Origin: DATFDN01 sp035685165
GTDB lineage: Bacteria > Pseudomonadota > Alphaproteobacteria > Acetobacterales > Acetobacteraceae
Direction: 5' to 3'
NCBI GenBank assembly: GCA_035685165.1
Contig: DASRBI010000009.1
Span: forward strand, 62,001-126,000
Length of the DNA stretch: 64,000 nucleotides
Shown: piece by piece, positions 36,869-44,497 of the stretch
How the letters are laid out: each line of letters begins with the position of its first letter
Position numbering within the stretch: the stretch's first letter is position 1
Made by a program: the position numbers and the translations under genes
Notes under the pieces: generated by a model
The model's database searches: none
What the model saw: only the letters and a program-made list of their open reading frames with translations
What the model was told of the DNA's origin: nothing

Positions 36869-37921
36869 ATGAAGGGCGTGGTGTTCACCGGCGGCCGCGA
36901 GCTCGAACTGATGGAGTTCCCCGATCCCACGCCCGGCCCGGGCGAGGTGGTGATCGAGATGAAAGCGTCGGGCATGTGCGGCAGCGACCTGCACCAGTAC
37001 CGCCGGCCCAAGGGCGAAAAGCAGGGCGTGGGCGGGCTGCCCGCCAACCCCAACCCGGTGATCGCCGGGCATGAGCCGTGCGGCGTGGTGGCAGAGCGCG
37101 GCGCGGGCGTGAGCGAGCGCGAGGCGCCGATCGGGGCGCGCGTGATGGTGCACCATTACCAGGGCTGCGCGCTCTGCAACCATTGCCGCTCTGGCTGGTC
37201 GCAGCTCTGCCAGGAGGTTCCCGTCAAGGTTTACGGCAACAACGCCAATGGCGGGCACGCGCCCTATCTCGTCGTGCCGGCCAACACGCTGGTGCCGCTC
37301 CCGGACGAGCTTTCCTTCACCACCGGTGCGGCGATCTCCTGCGGCACCGGCACGGCCTGGGGGGCGCTGCGGCGGATGAACCTCTCCGGGCAGGACACGA
37401 TCGCGATCTTCGGCCAGGGGCCGGTCGGGCTTTCGGCGACGCAGCTTGCCAAGGCGATGGGGGCGCGGGTGATCGCGCTCGACATCAGCCCCGAGCGGCT
37501 CGCCCGCGCCAAGGAGTTCGGGGCCGACGAGGTGGTGAACCCCCGGTCGAACAACCCGGTGGGCGCCATCAAGGATCTGACGCACGGCTATGGCGCTGAC
37601 CTCTCCCTCGATACCTCAAGCTCGCCCGAGGGCCGGATCGCTGCCATCCGCTGCGTGAAGGTGTGGGGCACGATGTGCTTCGTGGGCGAGCGGAACGAGG
37701 TAACGATCGACGTCTCGCCCGACGTGCTTCGCAAGCAGCTTACGATGATCGGCTCCTGGACCTTCTCGGTGATCGGCCAGGCCGAGTGCGCGCGCTTTGT
37801 CGCCGACCGCAAGATCCCGGTGGATCGGCTGTTCACCGAGCGATGGCGGCTCGATCAGGCCGACGAGGCGTACCGGCTGTTCGACACCCAGACGACCGGC
37901 AAGGGCGTTTTTTTGATGTGA
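36869..37921 (+). CDS. Zinc-dependent medium-chain alcohol dehydrogenase
   Basis: A 350-residue NAD(P)-dependent dehydrogenase: catalytic zinc ligands in SGMCGSDLHQY and VIAGHEPCG, structural zinc cysteines in CALCNHCRSGWSQLC, and the coenzyme fold GQGPVGLSATQLAKAMGA (about 190) with VIALDISPERL (acidic residue after strand 2 favours NAD). The substrate is unknown; threonine- or sorbitol-dehydrogenase-like enzymes are closest in layout. A strong GAAGGAGGGA site precedes it. Confidence 0.9.
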   Translation: MKGVVFTGGRELELMEFPDPTPGPGEVVIEMKASGMCGSDLHQYRRPKGEKQGVGGLPANPNPVIAGHEPCGVVAERGAGVSEREAPIGARVMVHHYQGCALCNHCRSGWSQLCQEVPVKVYGNNANGGHAPYLVVPANTLVPLPDELSFTTGAAISCGTGTAWGALRRMNLSGQDTIAIFGQGPVGLSATQLAKAMGARVIALDISPERLARAKEFGADEVVNPRSNNPVGAIKDLTHGYGADLSLDTSSSPEGRIAAIRCVKVWGTMCFVGERNEVTIDVSPDVLRKQLTMIGSWTFSVIGQAECARFVADRKIPVDRLFTERWRLDQADEAYRLFDTQTTGKGVFLM

Positions 37922-37965
37922 GCCGGGCCGCTACGGCGGCCCCGAACAGCCAACCGGAGTGCTCG

Positions 37966-38811
37966 ATGCGCGTGAGCGTGGTGCAGATGAACCCTGGCGC
38001 CGACAAGGCGGCCAATATTGCTCAGGCCCGCCGGCTGGCGGGCCAGGCGATCGACGAGGACAGGCCCGACATCGTCAGCCTGCCGGAGATGTGGAGCAGC
38101 CTGGGCGGGACGCGCGCACAGAAGTTCGAAGCCGCCGAGCTTCTGCCGCCTCGGGGGTCCAACGAAAGCGGCGGCCCGGCCTACGAGTTCCTGCGCGAAT
38201 TGGCGCGCGGCGCGCGGGTGCACGTGCATGGCGGTTCGATCGCCGAGCGCGATCCGGCGGGCGAACGGCTGTTCAACACGACGGTCGTGTTCGACCCGAA
38301 CGGGCGGGAGATCGCGCGCTACCGCAAGATCCACCTGTTCGACATCACCGCCCCGGACGGCACCGGCTTCCGCGAGAGCAGCACCTACGGCAGCGGCGAT
38401 TCGATCGTCACCTACAAGGCGGGCGATACGAATGTCGGCGCGGCAATCTGTTATGATCTCCGCTTCCCCGAACTGTTCCTGGCGCTGCGCCGCTCCGGCG
38501 CGGAGCTGATCTTCCTGCCGTCCAACTTTACCTTGCTGACCGGCAAGGACCATTGGGAGCCGCTGATCCGCGCCCGCGCGATCGAGACGCAGTGCTGGAT
38601 CGCCGCGCCCGCCACTTGGGGCCGCTATCTCGAAGGCTCGCGCAACGAACCGCGTAATGCCTATGGCCATTCGATGATCGTCGATCCGTGGGGCCACGTG
38701 GTCGCACGCGTTTCCGACGGCGTCGGCTGGGCGACCTCGCGCATCGACCCGGAGCTGACCACGCGGGTGCGGCGCGACATGCCGGTGCTGGAGCACCGGA
38801 AGCTCGTCTAA
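37966..38811 (+). CDS. Carbon-nitrogen hydrolase (nitrilase superfamily)
   Basis: A 281-residue Nit2/YafV-like amidase. The catalytic triad is visible: Glu in SLPEMW (about 43), Lys in RYRKIHLFDI (about 116) and Cys in GAAICYDLRFPELF (about 155). A plausible role is deamination of a metabolite such as alpha-ketoglutaramate, or deaminated glutathione (Nit1-type). The start at ATG 37966 is chosen because CCGGAG precedes it and the family pattern begins at once. Its stop TAA is followed directly by the nadK start. Confidence 0.9.
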   Translation: MRVSVVQMNPGADKAANIAQARRLAGQAIDEDRPDIVSLPEMWSSLGGTRAQKFEAAELLPPRGSNESGGPAYEFLRELARGARVHVHGGSIAERDPAGERLFNTTVVFDPNGREIARYRKIHLFDITAPDGTGFRESSTYGSGDSIVTYKAGDTNVGAAICYDLRFPELFLALRRSGAELIFLPSNFTLLTGKDHWEPLIRARAIETQCWIAAPATWGRYLEGSRNEPRNAYGHSMIVDPWGHVVARVSDGVGWATSRIDPELTTRVRRDMPVLEHRKLV

Positions 38812-39594
38812 TTGTCCGCCCCGCCCCGCCCGCCGCCGAGGATCGCCTTCACCGCCGCCCCGACCGCGCTCGCGCGCGACGCCCGCGACCGGCTCGCCGC
38901 GCGCTATGGCGACTGCGCGCCCGAACAGGCCGAGGTGATGGTGGCCCTGGGCGGCGACGGCACGATGCTGGAGACGCTGCACCGCATCCTCGCCAATCCG
39001 ATGCCCGTTTACGGGATGAATTGCGGGTCGGTGGGCTTCCTGATGAACCACTACGCCGAGGAAGGGCTGCCCGCCCGGCTCGCCGCCGCGCAGGCAACGA
39101 CGCTGCATCCGCTCAGGATGCACGCCGTCACCGCCACGGGGGCGGTGGAGGAGGCGCTGGCCTTCAACGAAGTGAGCCTGCTGCGCCAGCTCCGGCAGGC
39201 GGCCAAAATCCGCATCACGGTCGATGGTCAGGTGCGGCTGCCGGAGCTGATCTGCGACGGTGTGCTGGTGAGCACGCCGGCCGGCTCGACTGCCTACAAT
39301 CTCTCGGCCCACGGCCCGATCGTTCCCTTGTCGGCCAACCTCCTGCCGATGACCCCGATCAGCGCCTTCCGCCCCCGCCGCTGGCGCGGCGCCCTGTTGC
39401 CGGCCGCCGCCGAGGTGCTGTTCGAGGTGCTGGAGGCCGACAAGCGCCCGGTGGCGGCGGTGGCCGACTTCACCGAGGTCCGCGACGTGGTTTCGGTAGC
39501 GGTCAGCGAGGACCGGGCTGTCAGCGTCACCGTGCTGTTCGACCCCGACCAGGGCCTCTCGGAGCGCATCATCGCCGAGCAATTCACCGTATGA
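38812..39594 (+). CDS. nadK: NAD kinase
   Basis: A 260-residue ATP-dependent enzyme that makes NADP. It has the GGDGT motif (VALGGDGTMLETLH, about 44), YGMNCGSVGFLMN, the NE motif in LAFNEVSL and the Gly-rich NAD site CDGVLVSTPAGSTAYNLSAHGP (about 147). It starts at TTG 38812, immediately after the nitrilase stop with no gap; length is typical of short alphaproteobacterial NAD kinases. Confidence 0.93.
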   Translation: MSAPPRPPPRIAFTAAPTALARDARDRLAARYGDCAPEQAEVMVALGGDGTMLETLHRILANPMPVYGMNCGSVGFLMNHYAEEGLPARLAAAQATTLHPLRMHAVTATGAVEEALAFNEVSLLRQLRQAAKIRITVDGQVRLPELICDGVLVSTPAGSTAYNLSAHGPIVPLSANLLPMTPISAFRPRRWRGALLPAAAEVLFEVLEADKRPVAAVADFTEVRDVVSVAVSEDRAVSVTVLFDPDQGLSERIIAEQFTV

Positions 39595-39604
39595 GGGAGT
39601 GTCC

Positions 39605-40018
39605 ATGCCGAAGCACGTCGTCGCCCGGGTCGCCGACCTGCCGCCGGGCAGCCGTAAGCTCGTCACCGTGCGTGGCCGGCCGATCGCTGTGTTCAATCTC
39701 TCGGGCGAGTTCTTCGGCCTCTTGAACCGCTGTCCGCACCAGGGCGGGCCGATGTGCGAGGGGCTGCTGACCGGCTTGATCGAAGCGGACGAGCCGGGCT
39801 CCTATCGCTATTCGCGCCCCGGCGAGATCATCCGCTGCCCCTGGCATGGCTGGGAATTCGACATCAAGACCGGCCAGTCCTGGTGCGATCCGACGAAAAT
39901 TCAGGTCCGCAACTATAAGGTGGAGGTCGCACCCGGCCAGCGTGTGGTAGAAGGGCCGTACGTCGCCGAGACCGTGCCGGTGACGGTCGAGGAGGATTAC
40001 GTGGTTGTCGAGGTCTGA
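39605..40018 (+). CDS. Rieske [2Fe-2S] protein (small ferredoxin type)
   Basis: A 137-residue Rieske-fold protein: cluster box 1 NRCPHQGG and box 2 CPWHGWEFD supply the Cys-x-His and Cys-x-x-His ligands. It is a stand-alone ferredoxin-like subunit rather than a ring-hydroxylating oxygenase alpha chain. A long insert (LIEADEPGSYRYSRPGE) separates the boxes. ATG 39605 is preferred (GAGGGAG upstream) over GTG 39599. No partner oxygenase is in the window. Confidence 0.88.
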   Translation: MPKHVVARVADLPPGSRKLVTVRGRPIAVFNLSGEFFGLLNRCPHQGGPMCEGLLTGLIEADEPGSYRYSRPGEIIRCPWHGWEFDIKTGQSWCDPTKIQVRNYKVEVAPGQRVVEGPYVAETVPVTVEEDYVVVEV

Positions 40019-40025
40019 AGGCAGA

Positions 40026-41099
40026 ATGGACGAAGCCGACGAGGAACGCCTGTTCGAGCGGCTGCACGCGCGCCTGAAAGCAGGGCCGACGCTGGCGTCA
40101 CTAGCCGGGGAAGTCCTGGCGCCCCCGCCGGCCCCTGCCGAACCCTCGCCCGAGCTGATGAACGCGGTTGGCCGGGTGGAGGCCTCGCTGCGCTCGCTCG
40201 CCAGCACGATCGACGGCGCGGTGCTGCGGCTCGATACGCTGGAAAAGGGGCTCGACAGCCGCATCGAGAGGGCGGTGCTGCGGGAGACCGCGGGGCTCAG
40301 GCTGGAGATCAGCCGGCTGGAGGGCCGGTTCGGCATGCCGCAGCCGGTGGCGAGCGATCCCGAGCCGCTGGCGCGTCCGCGGCGCCGGACGGGCGCCGCA
40401 CTGGCCCTCCTGGTACTCGGCGTCATGATCGTCGCTGCCGCCGCGGCCGCGACGGGGTTGGGCTATCTGCCGCAGGCTGATCGCCTCCGCGCGATGCTGA
40501 ACGGCGGCCTTGACCAGTTCTGGATCAGCATCGGCCTAGGGACGTCGCGCCCCGCGGCGACGCCGCATGCCGCCGCCGACCCGGCACCGGCGGCCGAGCA
40601 GGTCGCTGCCGCCCCCGCCACGCCGCCAGCCGGGGCCGATCCTGCCCCACCGCCGCCGGCCGCGGCACCGGCGCCAGCCACGGCCGACCCCGCCCCACCG
40701 CCGCCGGCCGCGGCGCCGGCGCCAGCGGCGGTCGCCGCCGTGGTTCCGGCCGCGCCATCCCAGGCACCGCCCGCCCAGGCTGCCCAGCCGCCCGCCGAGG
40801 CGGCCCCGGCGCCCGCCCCGCCGCCCCCGGCCACGCAGCCGCCGCAGCGCGTGAAGCTCGAGATCCGCGCTAGCGCGCCGGCCTGGGTGGAGGTGCGGGG
40901 CGCCGACGGTAAGCCTTTGATCCGCCGCGTGATGCAGCCGGGCGACACCTGGGAAGCCGACGATGACGGCACCCTCAGGCTCACCGCCGGGAACGCCACG
41001 GCGATCGCCGTGCTGATCGATGGCCGCGTCTATCGGCTGCCCTACCGCCCGGGCGGCGTGATCCGCGAGCTGGCGCTGCCCGGTCCCGACTACCCTTGA
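40026..41099 (+). CDS. Membrane protein with Pro/Ala-rich linker and RodZ-tail-like (DUF4115) domain
   Basis: A 357-residue protein: a charged N-terminal region with coiled coil (VGRVEASLRSLASTIDGAVLRLDTLEKGL, about 50-95), one membrane helix near 125-145 (ALALLVLGVMIVAAAAAATGL), a 90-residue Pro/Ala linker with a 16-residue direct repeat (PAPPPPAAAPAPA), and a C-terminal 75-residue beta domain (ASAPAWVEVRGADGKPL and RRVMQPGDTW) like the extracytoplasmic domain of RodZ. No helix-turn-helix is present, so it is not RodZ itself. ATG 40026 follows GAAGG. Confidence 0.75.
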   Translation: MDEADEERLFERLHARLKAGPTLASLAGEVLAPPPAPAEPSPELMNAVGRVEASLRSLASTIDGAVLRLDTLEKGLDSRIERAVLRETAGLRLEISRLEGRFGMPQPVASDPEPLARPRRRTGAALALLVLGVMIVAAAAAATGLGYLPQADRLRAMLNGGLDQFWISIGLGTSRPAATPHAAADPAPAAEQVAAAPATPPAGADPAPPPPAAAPAPATADPAPPPPAAAPAPAAVAAVVPAAPSQAPPAQAAQPPAEAAPAPAPPPPATQPPQRVKLEIRASAPAWVEVRGADGKPLIRRVMQPGDTWEADDDGTLRLTAGNATAIAVLIDGRVYRLPYRPGGVIRELALPGPDYP

Positions 41100-41118
41100 T
41101 CGGCTACCTTGATCGGCG

Positions 41119-41147
41119 GGGAGGCGGCTTGTAAGACACCGCCTCCC
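41119..41147 (+). terminator. Hairpin with 9-bp stem before the tRNA gene
   Basis: GGGAGGCGG (41119-41127) pairs perfectly with CCGCCTCCC (41139-41147) across an 11-nt loop, in the gap between the membrane-protein gene and tRNA-Ala. There is no T-run after it, so termination would be weak or factor-dependent; it may instead be a processing or boundary structure. Just upstream, CTACCCTTGATCGG is repeated imperfectly as CTACCTTGATCGG. Confidence 0.45.
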
Positions 41148-41155
41148 AAGCGCCC

Positions 41156-41231
41156 GGGGCCATAGCTCAGTTGGGAGAGCGCCTGAATGGCATTCAGGAG
41201 GTCAGGGGTTCGACTCCCCTTGGCTCCACCA
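41156..41231 (+). tRNA. tRNA-Ala (anticodon GGC)
   Basis: A complete 76-nt cloverleaf: acceptor GGGGCCA with TGGCTCC including the G3-U70 wobble pair that is the alanine identity element, D-arm GCTC-AGTTGGGA-GAGC, anticodon arm CCTGA-ATGGCAT-TCAGG with GGC at the anticodon, T-arm AGGGG-TTCGACT-CCCCT, discriminator A and an encoded CCA end. It reads the GCC codon, which is heavily used in this genome. Confidence 0.97.
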
Positions 41232-41236
41232 GCGCA

Positions 41237-41373
41237 CCCGGTACAAAAGCATCCGCCGCGGCGCCGGAGGCGGTACATTTTCCCGCCGTTTCGCCCAATA
41301 GCCGGTACAAAACCGCGGCTTCCGCGCAGGCACCCGGTACATAATCGGCGCGGGAGCGCCGCAACCCGGTACA
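41237..41373 (+). repeat. Array of five GGTACA boxes at exact 32-bp spacing
   Basis: The hexamer GGTACA begins at 41240, 41272, 41304, 41336 and 41368, each 32 bp apart. Three copies share the longer form ACCCGGTACA; four of five are followed by an A/T-rich tetramer (AAAA, TTTT, AAAA, TAAT) and then by a GC-rich, poorly conserved filler. It starts 6 nt after the tRNA-Ala CCA end and finishes about 95 bp before the next gene. The period of 32 is not a multiple of 3, so it is not a coding repeat. The role is unknown. Confidence 0.8.
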
Positions 41374-41468
41374 CGCTCCGTGCATCACGCGATCTTGCCA
41401 CCCACCACCGAAGCCCGGTGCCGCCGCCCGCGCTACGTTGGTGGCCTGTCAGCCAAGGGAGCCGCACC

Positions 41469-41774
41469 ATGCGAACTCTGCCCGCCGCCGCCGCGGTCCT
41501 CGCCCTCGCCGCCGGCCCTGCGCTCGCCCAGGGCGGGCCCCCGCCCGGACCGCGCGGCCCGCACCCGATGCCGCCGCCAGAGATGTGGCGCATGATGCAT
41601 GAAATGCACGAGGCGGGCACCGCGTTCCGCTTCAAGCGCGGCGATCAGGAGATCGACATACGCTGTGGCGCTGACCAGCCGCTGCAAGCCTGCGTCAATG
41701 CCGCCACCACGCTCATGGACAAGCTCGCCAGCATGAACCAGTCGGGCGGCGCCTCGGCAACCAAGACGCAGTAG
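41469..41774 (+). CDS. Small secreted Met/Pro-rich protein
   Basis: A 101-residue protein with a signal peptide (residues 1-20, MRTLPAAAAVLALAAGPALA, cleavage before QGG), a Gly/Pro segment (GGPPPGPRGPHPMPPPEMW), a Met/His-rich stretch (WRMMHEMHEAG) and a domain with two cysteines (RCGADQPLQACVNAA) that could form a disulfide. The Met/His cluster suggests possible metal contact. AAGGGAG precedes the ATG. It converges on hpnN, 15 nt away. Not assigned to a named family. Confidence 0.75.
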   Translation: MRTLPAAAAVLALAAGPALAQGGPPPGPRGPHPMPPPEMWRMMHEMHEAGTAFRFKRGDQEIDIRCGADQPLQACVNAATTLMDKLASMNQSGGASATKTQ

Positions 41775-41789
41775 TTGCGTTCGTAGGAA

Positions 41790-44465
41790 CTACTTCGGCC
41801 GCACGCTCGCCAGCAGCGCCGGGATGAAAACCAGGCTGCCGAGCAGCGTGCAGCCCAGGCTGATCAGCAACAGATCGCCCATGCTCGCGGTGCCCGGATG
41901 CGCCGACAGCGCGAGCGAGCCGAACGCCGTCCCGGTCGTCAGCGCCGAGAACAGGATCGCCCGCGCGGTCGGCGAGGCGAGCACCGAACGCCGTCCCTCG
42001 CGCCAGTTCATGACGAAATAAATGTTGAACGCGACCCCGACGCCGAGCAACAGCGGCAGCGCGATGATGTTGGCGTAATTCAGCGGCAGCGGGATCACGA
42101 CCATAAGCAACAGCGTCAACAGCCCGGAGATCAGCAACGGCGCCATCACCAGCGCCGCGTCGCGCACGCTCCAGAGCGCGATCAAAAGGATCGCCGCGAT
42201 CGCCGCCAGCGCATAGGTGGCGGCGTTGCGGAACGAGGTCATGATCGTGTCGCTCGTTTTCACGATCGTCACCGCCGGCCCGCCCGCGTTCGGCGCCACC
42301 GAGCGCACCTGAGCGACGAAAGTGGAAAGCACCTTGCCGGTCTTGCCGGTGATCGCCTTCGGAACCACCTGCACGCGCGCCTCGCCGTCAGGCAGCAGCC
42401 AGTCACGCTTGATGCTCTCGGGCAGGCTCGCGAGCGTCACCGGCGCGGGCGAGAGCGAGGCCCGGAGCTGATCGAGCTCCGGCCCAAGGAACCGCGTCAG
42501 CGCGGTGTTCAACGCCATCACCTGTGCATCCGAGGCGCTGACAACGCCGCGCAGCGCCGCCGCCGTCACCGCAAGCGCGCTGTCCGATGCCGATGCCGCC
42601 TTGGCCAGCGTCGGCTCGATCTGCTGCAGCGCCGCCTTCGCGGCAAGGCGAATCTGGTCCGGCGTCGGCGGGCTGGAGGCGGGCGGCGCGGTGAGCGTCG
42701 GCTCCAGGATTTGCTCGGCATCCTGGATGATGGCGATCTTCTTCTGCTGATCGTCGGGGATGAAGCTCGCGATCGAACGCACCGAAAGCACCGAGGGCAG
42801 CGCGCGCAGCTTCTCCGCCACCTCCGCCGCCTGCGCCGCCGACGGCTCCATCACGTCGATCGTGTAGGGATTGGTGATCGGCGAGGAAATCAAATCCTGC
42901 AAGGTCCGCATTGCCTCGGTGTTCTGGTTCTTCGTGTGCAGCGGGTTGGAATCGAAGGCGAGGTGCGGCGACAGCACCATCGCCGCGATCCCGGCGGCGG
43001 CGAACACCACGAGGATCGGCCGGCGGCGGACCACGACCCAGGCATCCGCCCGCCGCGCCCAGCGGAACGCGACCTCGGCCTCCTCGCCCTTGGGACGGAA
43101 CAGCGTGATCGCCGCCGGCAGGAAGGTCATCGTGCAGGCAAACGCGATCAGCATCCCCACGCCGGCGATCAGCCCAAGCTCGGCCACGCCGATGAACGCG
43201 GTCGGCACGAAGGCCAGGAACCCGGCGGCGGTCGCCACCGAGGCGATCAGGATCTGGATGCCCGCACGCGCCGCCGTGCGCCGCAGCGCCTCCGGCAGCT
43301 CCTTCAGCTCATAGCGCCGCTCGCGGTAGCGCACCGAGAACTGGATCGCGAAATCGACCGCGATGCCCACGAACAGGACGCCGAACCCGATCGAAATCAG
43401 ATTGAGCGTACCCACGGCTGCGGCGGCAAAGAAGACGGTCAGCGACAGGCCGAACAGCAGGGTGAGCAGGATGGGCACGATCAGCCGCCAGCTCGCCACC
43501 GCGAGATAGAGCCAGAGCGTGATCAGGATGAGGCTGCCGACGAGCTGCCAGATGATGCCCTCGGCGACCGAGGCGAATTCCTCGTCCGACAGCGCCACCG
43601 ATCCGGTGATCCGCACGCGGGCGTCGCCCGCCTTCACCCAGGGCAGCTCGGCCGCCGCCTGCCGGATCGCCGCTACCGCCTCGCCGCCCGGCTGCAAGGC
43701 GCCGTAATTCAGTGTCGGCTGCGCCAGCACGAACAAGTATTTGCCGGCGAGGTCCTGCGTTCCCCCGCCGAGCAGGTTCTGCCAGGAAAGCGGCTGCGGC
43801 TGCCCGGCGAGCGCCGACTGGATCGTGCTTGCGAAGCCGCGCAGCACCGAATCATAGGGCGCGAGATCAGCCTGTCCGTGCGCCACCCCCATGCCGATCA
43901 GCCCGAGCGCCGAGAACAATCCGCGCGCGCTCGGGTCGCTGACGAGCTGGCCGAGGAAGGGCTGCGCCGACAACAGGCTGTTCATCAGCTTCGTCAGCCT
44001 GTCGGAATCGAGATAGAGCAGCCCCTCCTTGGTGAAGAAAGGCGATGCATCGGGGCGGGTCACGCTGCGGAACAGCGCCGGATCGGCCTTGAGCTTGTCG
44101 GCGAGCGCAGCGGCAGTTTCCTGCGCCTCCTCGGGCACCCGCGCGTCGATCACCATCACCAGCTGATCGCTGAACTGCGGGAAGTCCTTGTCGAGCCGCG
44201 CCTGCGCCTGCCGCCAGGGCAGGCTCGGGGCGAACATCTGCGTCGTGTCCGTGGTGACGCCGAGATGCCCCGACGCATAAAACAAGGCGAGCCCGGCCAG
44301 CACCACGCACAGGCCGACCACCGGCACCGCGCGGCGATGGCAGACATCGACGACGGCGACCAGCAGGCTCCGCAGCCAGATCGCGCGTGAGCCGCGCGGG
44401 CGGGAAAGCACCGGGCCGTCCTTGGTCTCCGCCTTGGTCGCGCCTTCCCGCTGAAATGCAGTCAT
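41790..44465 (-). CDS. hpnN: HpnN-type RND/MMPL hopanoid transporter
   Basis: An 891-residue inner-membrane RND protein: TM1 near residues 45-65, a periplasmic domain (about 70-285) with TTDTTQMFAPSLPWRQAQARLDKDFP, a six-helix bundle with the conserved acidic residue in GVLFVGIAVDFAIQFSVRYRE, a second periplasmic domain (VLSPHLAFDSNPLHTKN) and a second helix bundle. It is most like HpnN, which moves hopanoids to the outer membrane. ATG 44465 is chosen; GTG 44477 is possible. No hopanoid synthesis genes are within the window. Confidence 0.85.
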   Translation of the reverse strand: MTAFQREGATKAETKDGPVLSRPRGSRAIWLRSLLVAVVDVCHRRAVPVVGLCVVLAGLALFYASGHLGVTTDTTQMFAPSLPWRQAQARLDKDFPQFSDQLVMVIDARVPEEAQETAAALADKLKADPALFRSVTRPDASPFFTKEGLLYLDSDRLTKLMNSLLSAQPFLGQLVSDPSARGLFSALGLIGMGVAHGQADLAPYDSVLRGFASTIQSALAGQPQPLSWQNLLGGGTQDLAGKYLFVLAQPTLNYGALQPGGEAVAAIRQAAAELPWVKAGDARVRITGSVALSDEEFASVAEGIIWQLVGSLILITLWLYLAVASWRLIVPILLTLLFGLSLTVFFAAAAVGTLNLISIGFGVLFVGIAVDFAIQFSVRYRERRYELKELPEALRRTAARAGIQILIASVATAAGFLAFVPTAFIGVAELGLIAGVGMLIAFACTMTFLPAAITLFRPKGEEAEVAFRWARRADAWVVVRRRPILVVFAAAGIAAMVLSPHLAFDSNPLHTKNQNTEAMRTLQDLISSPITNPYTIDVMEPSAAQAAEVAEKLRALPSVLSVRSIASFIPDDQQKKIAIIQDAEQILEPTLTAPPASSPPTPDQIRLAAKAALQQIEPTLAKAASASDSALAVTAAALRGVVSASDAQVMALNTALTRFLGPELDQLRASLSPAPVTLASLPESIKRDWLLPDGEARVQVVPKAITGKTGKVLSTFVAQVRSVAPNAGGPAVTIVKTSDTIMTSFRNAATYALAAIAAILLIALWSVRDAALVMAPLLISGLLTLLLMVVIPLPLNYANIIALPLLLGVGVAFNIYFVMNWREGRRSVLASPTARAILFSALTTGTAFGSLALSAHPGTASMGDLLLISLGCTLLGSLVFIPALLASVRPK

Positions 44466-44497
44466 CCTAGAACACACCGCGACAAGAGGAGCATCGC

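Noticed and set aside
34943..37585. 880-codon minus-strand open frame
   Set aside because: It spans several plus-strand genes with clear motifs and has no recognisable domains.
40644..40739. 48-bp direct repeat as a mobile or regulatory element
   Set aside because: It lies in frame in a Pro/Ala-rich linker and encodes a 16-residue repeat, so it is coding low complexity.
41156..41231. tRNA-Ala as an attachment site for an integrated element
   Set aside because: No duplicated tRNA 3' end and no integrase gene seen nearby within the window.
41237..41373. CRISPR array reading of the 32-bp periodic boxes
   Set aside because: Only about 6-10 bp of each unit are conserved and the boxes are not separated by unique spacers of constant length around a 23-40 bp repeat; no cas genes are present.
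41898..44390. 830-codon plus-strand open frame antisense to hpnN
   Set aside because: Arg/Gln/His-rich with no domain pattern; mirrors the codon structure of hpnN.
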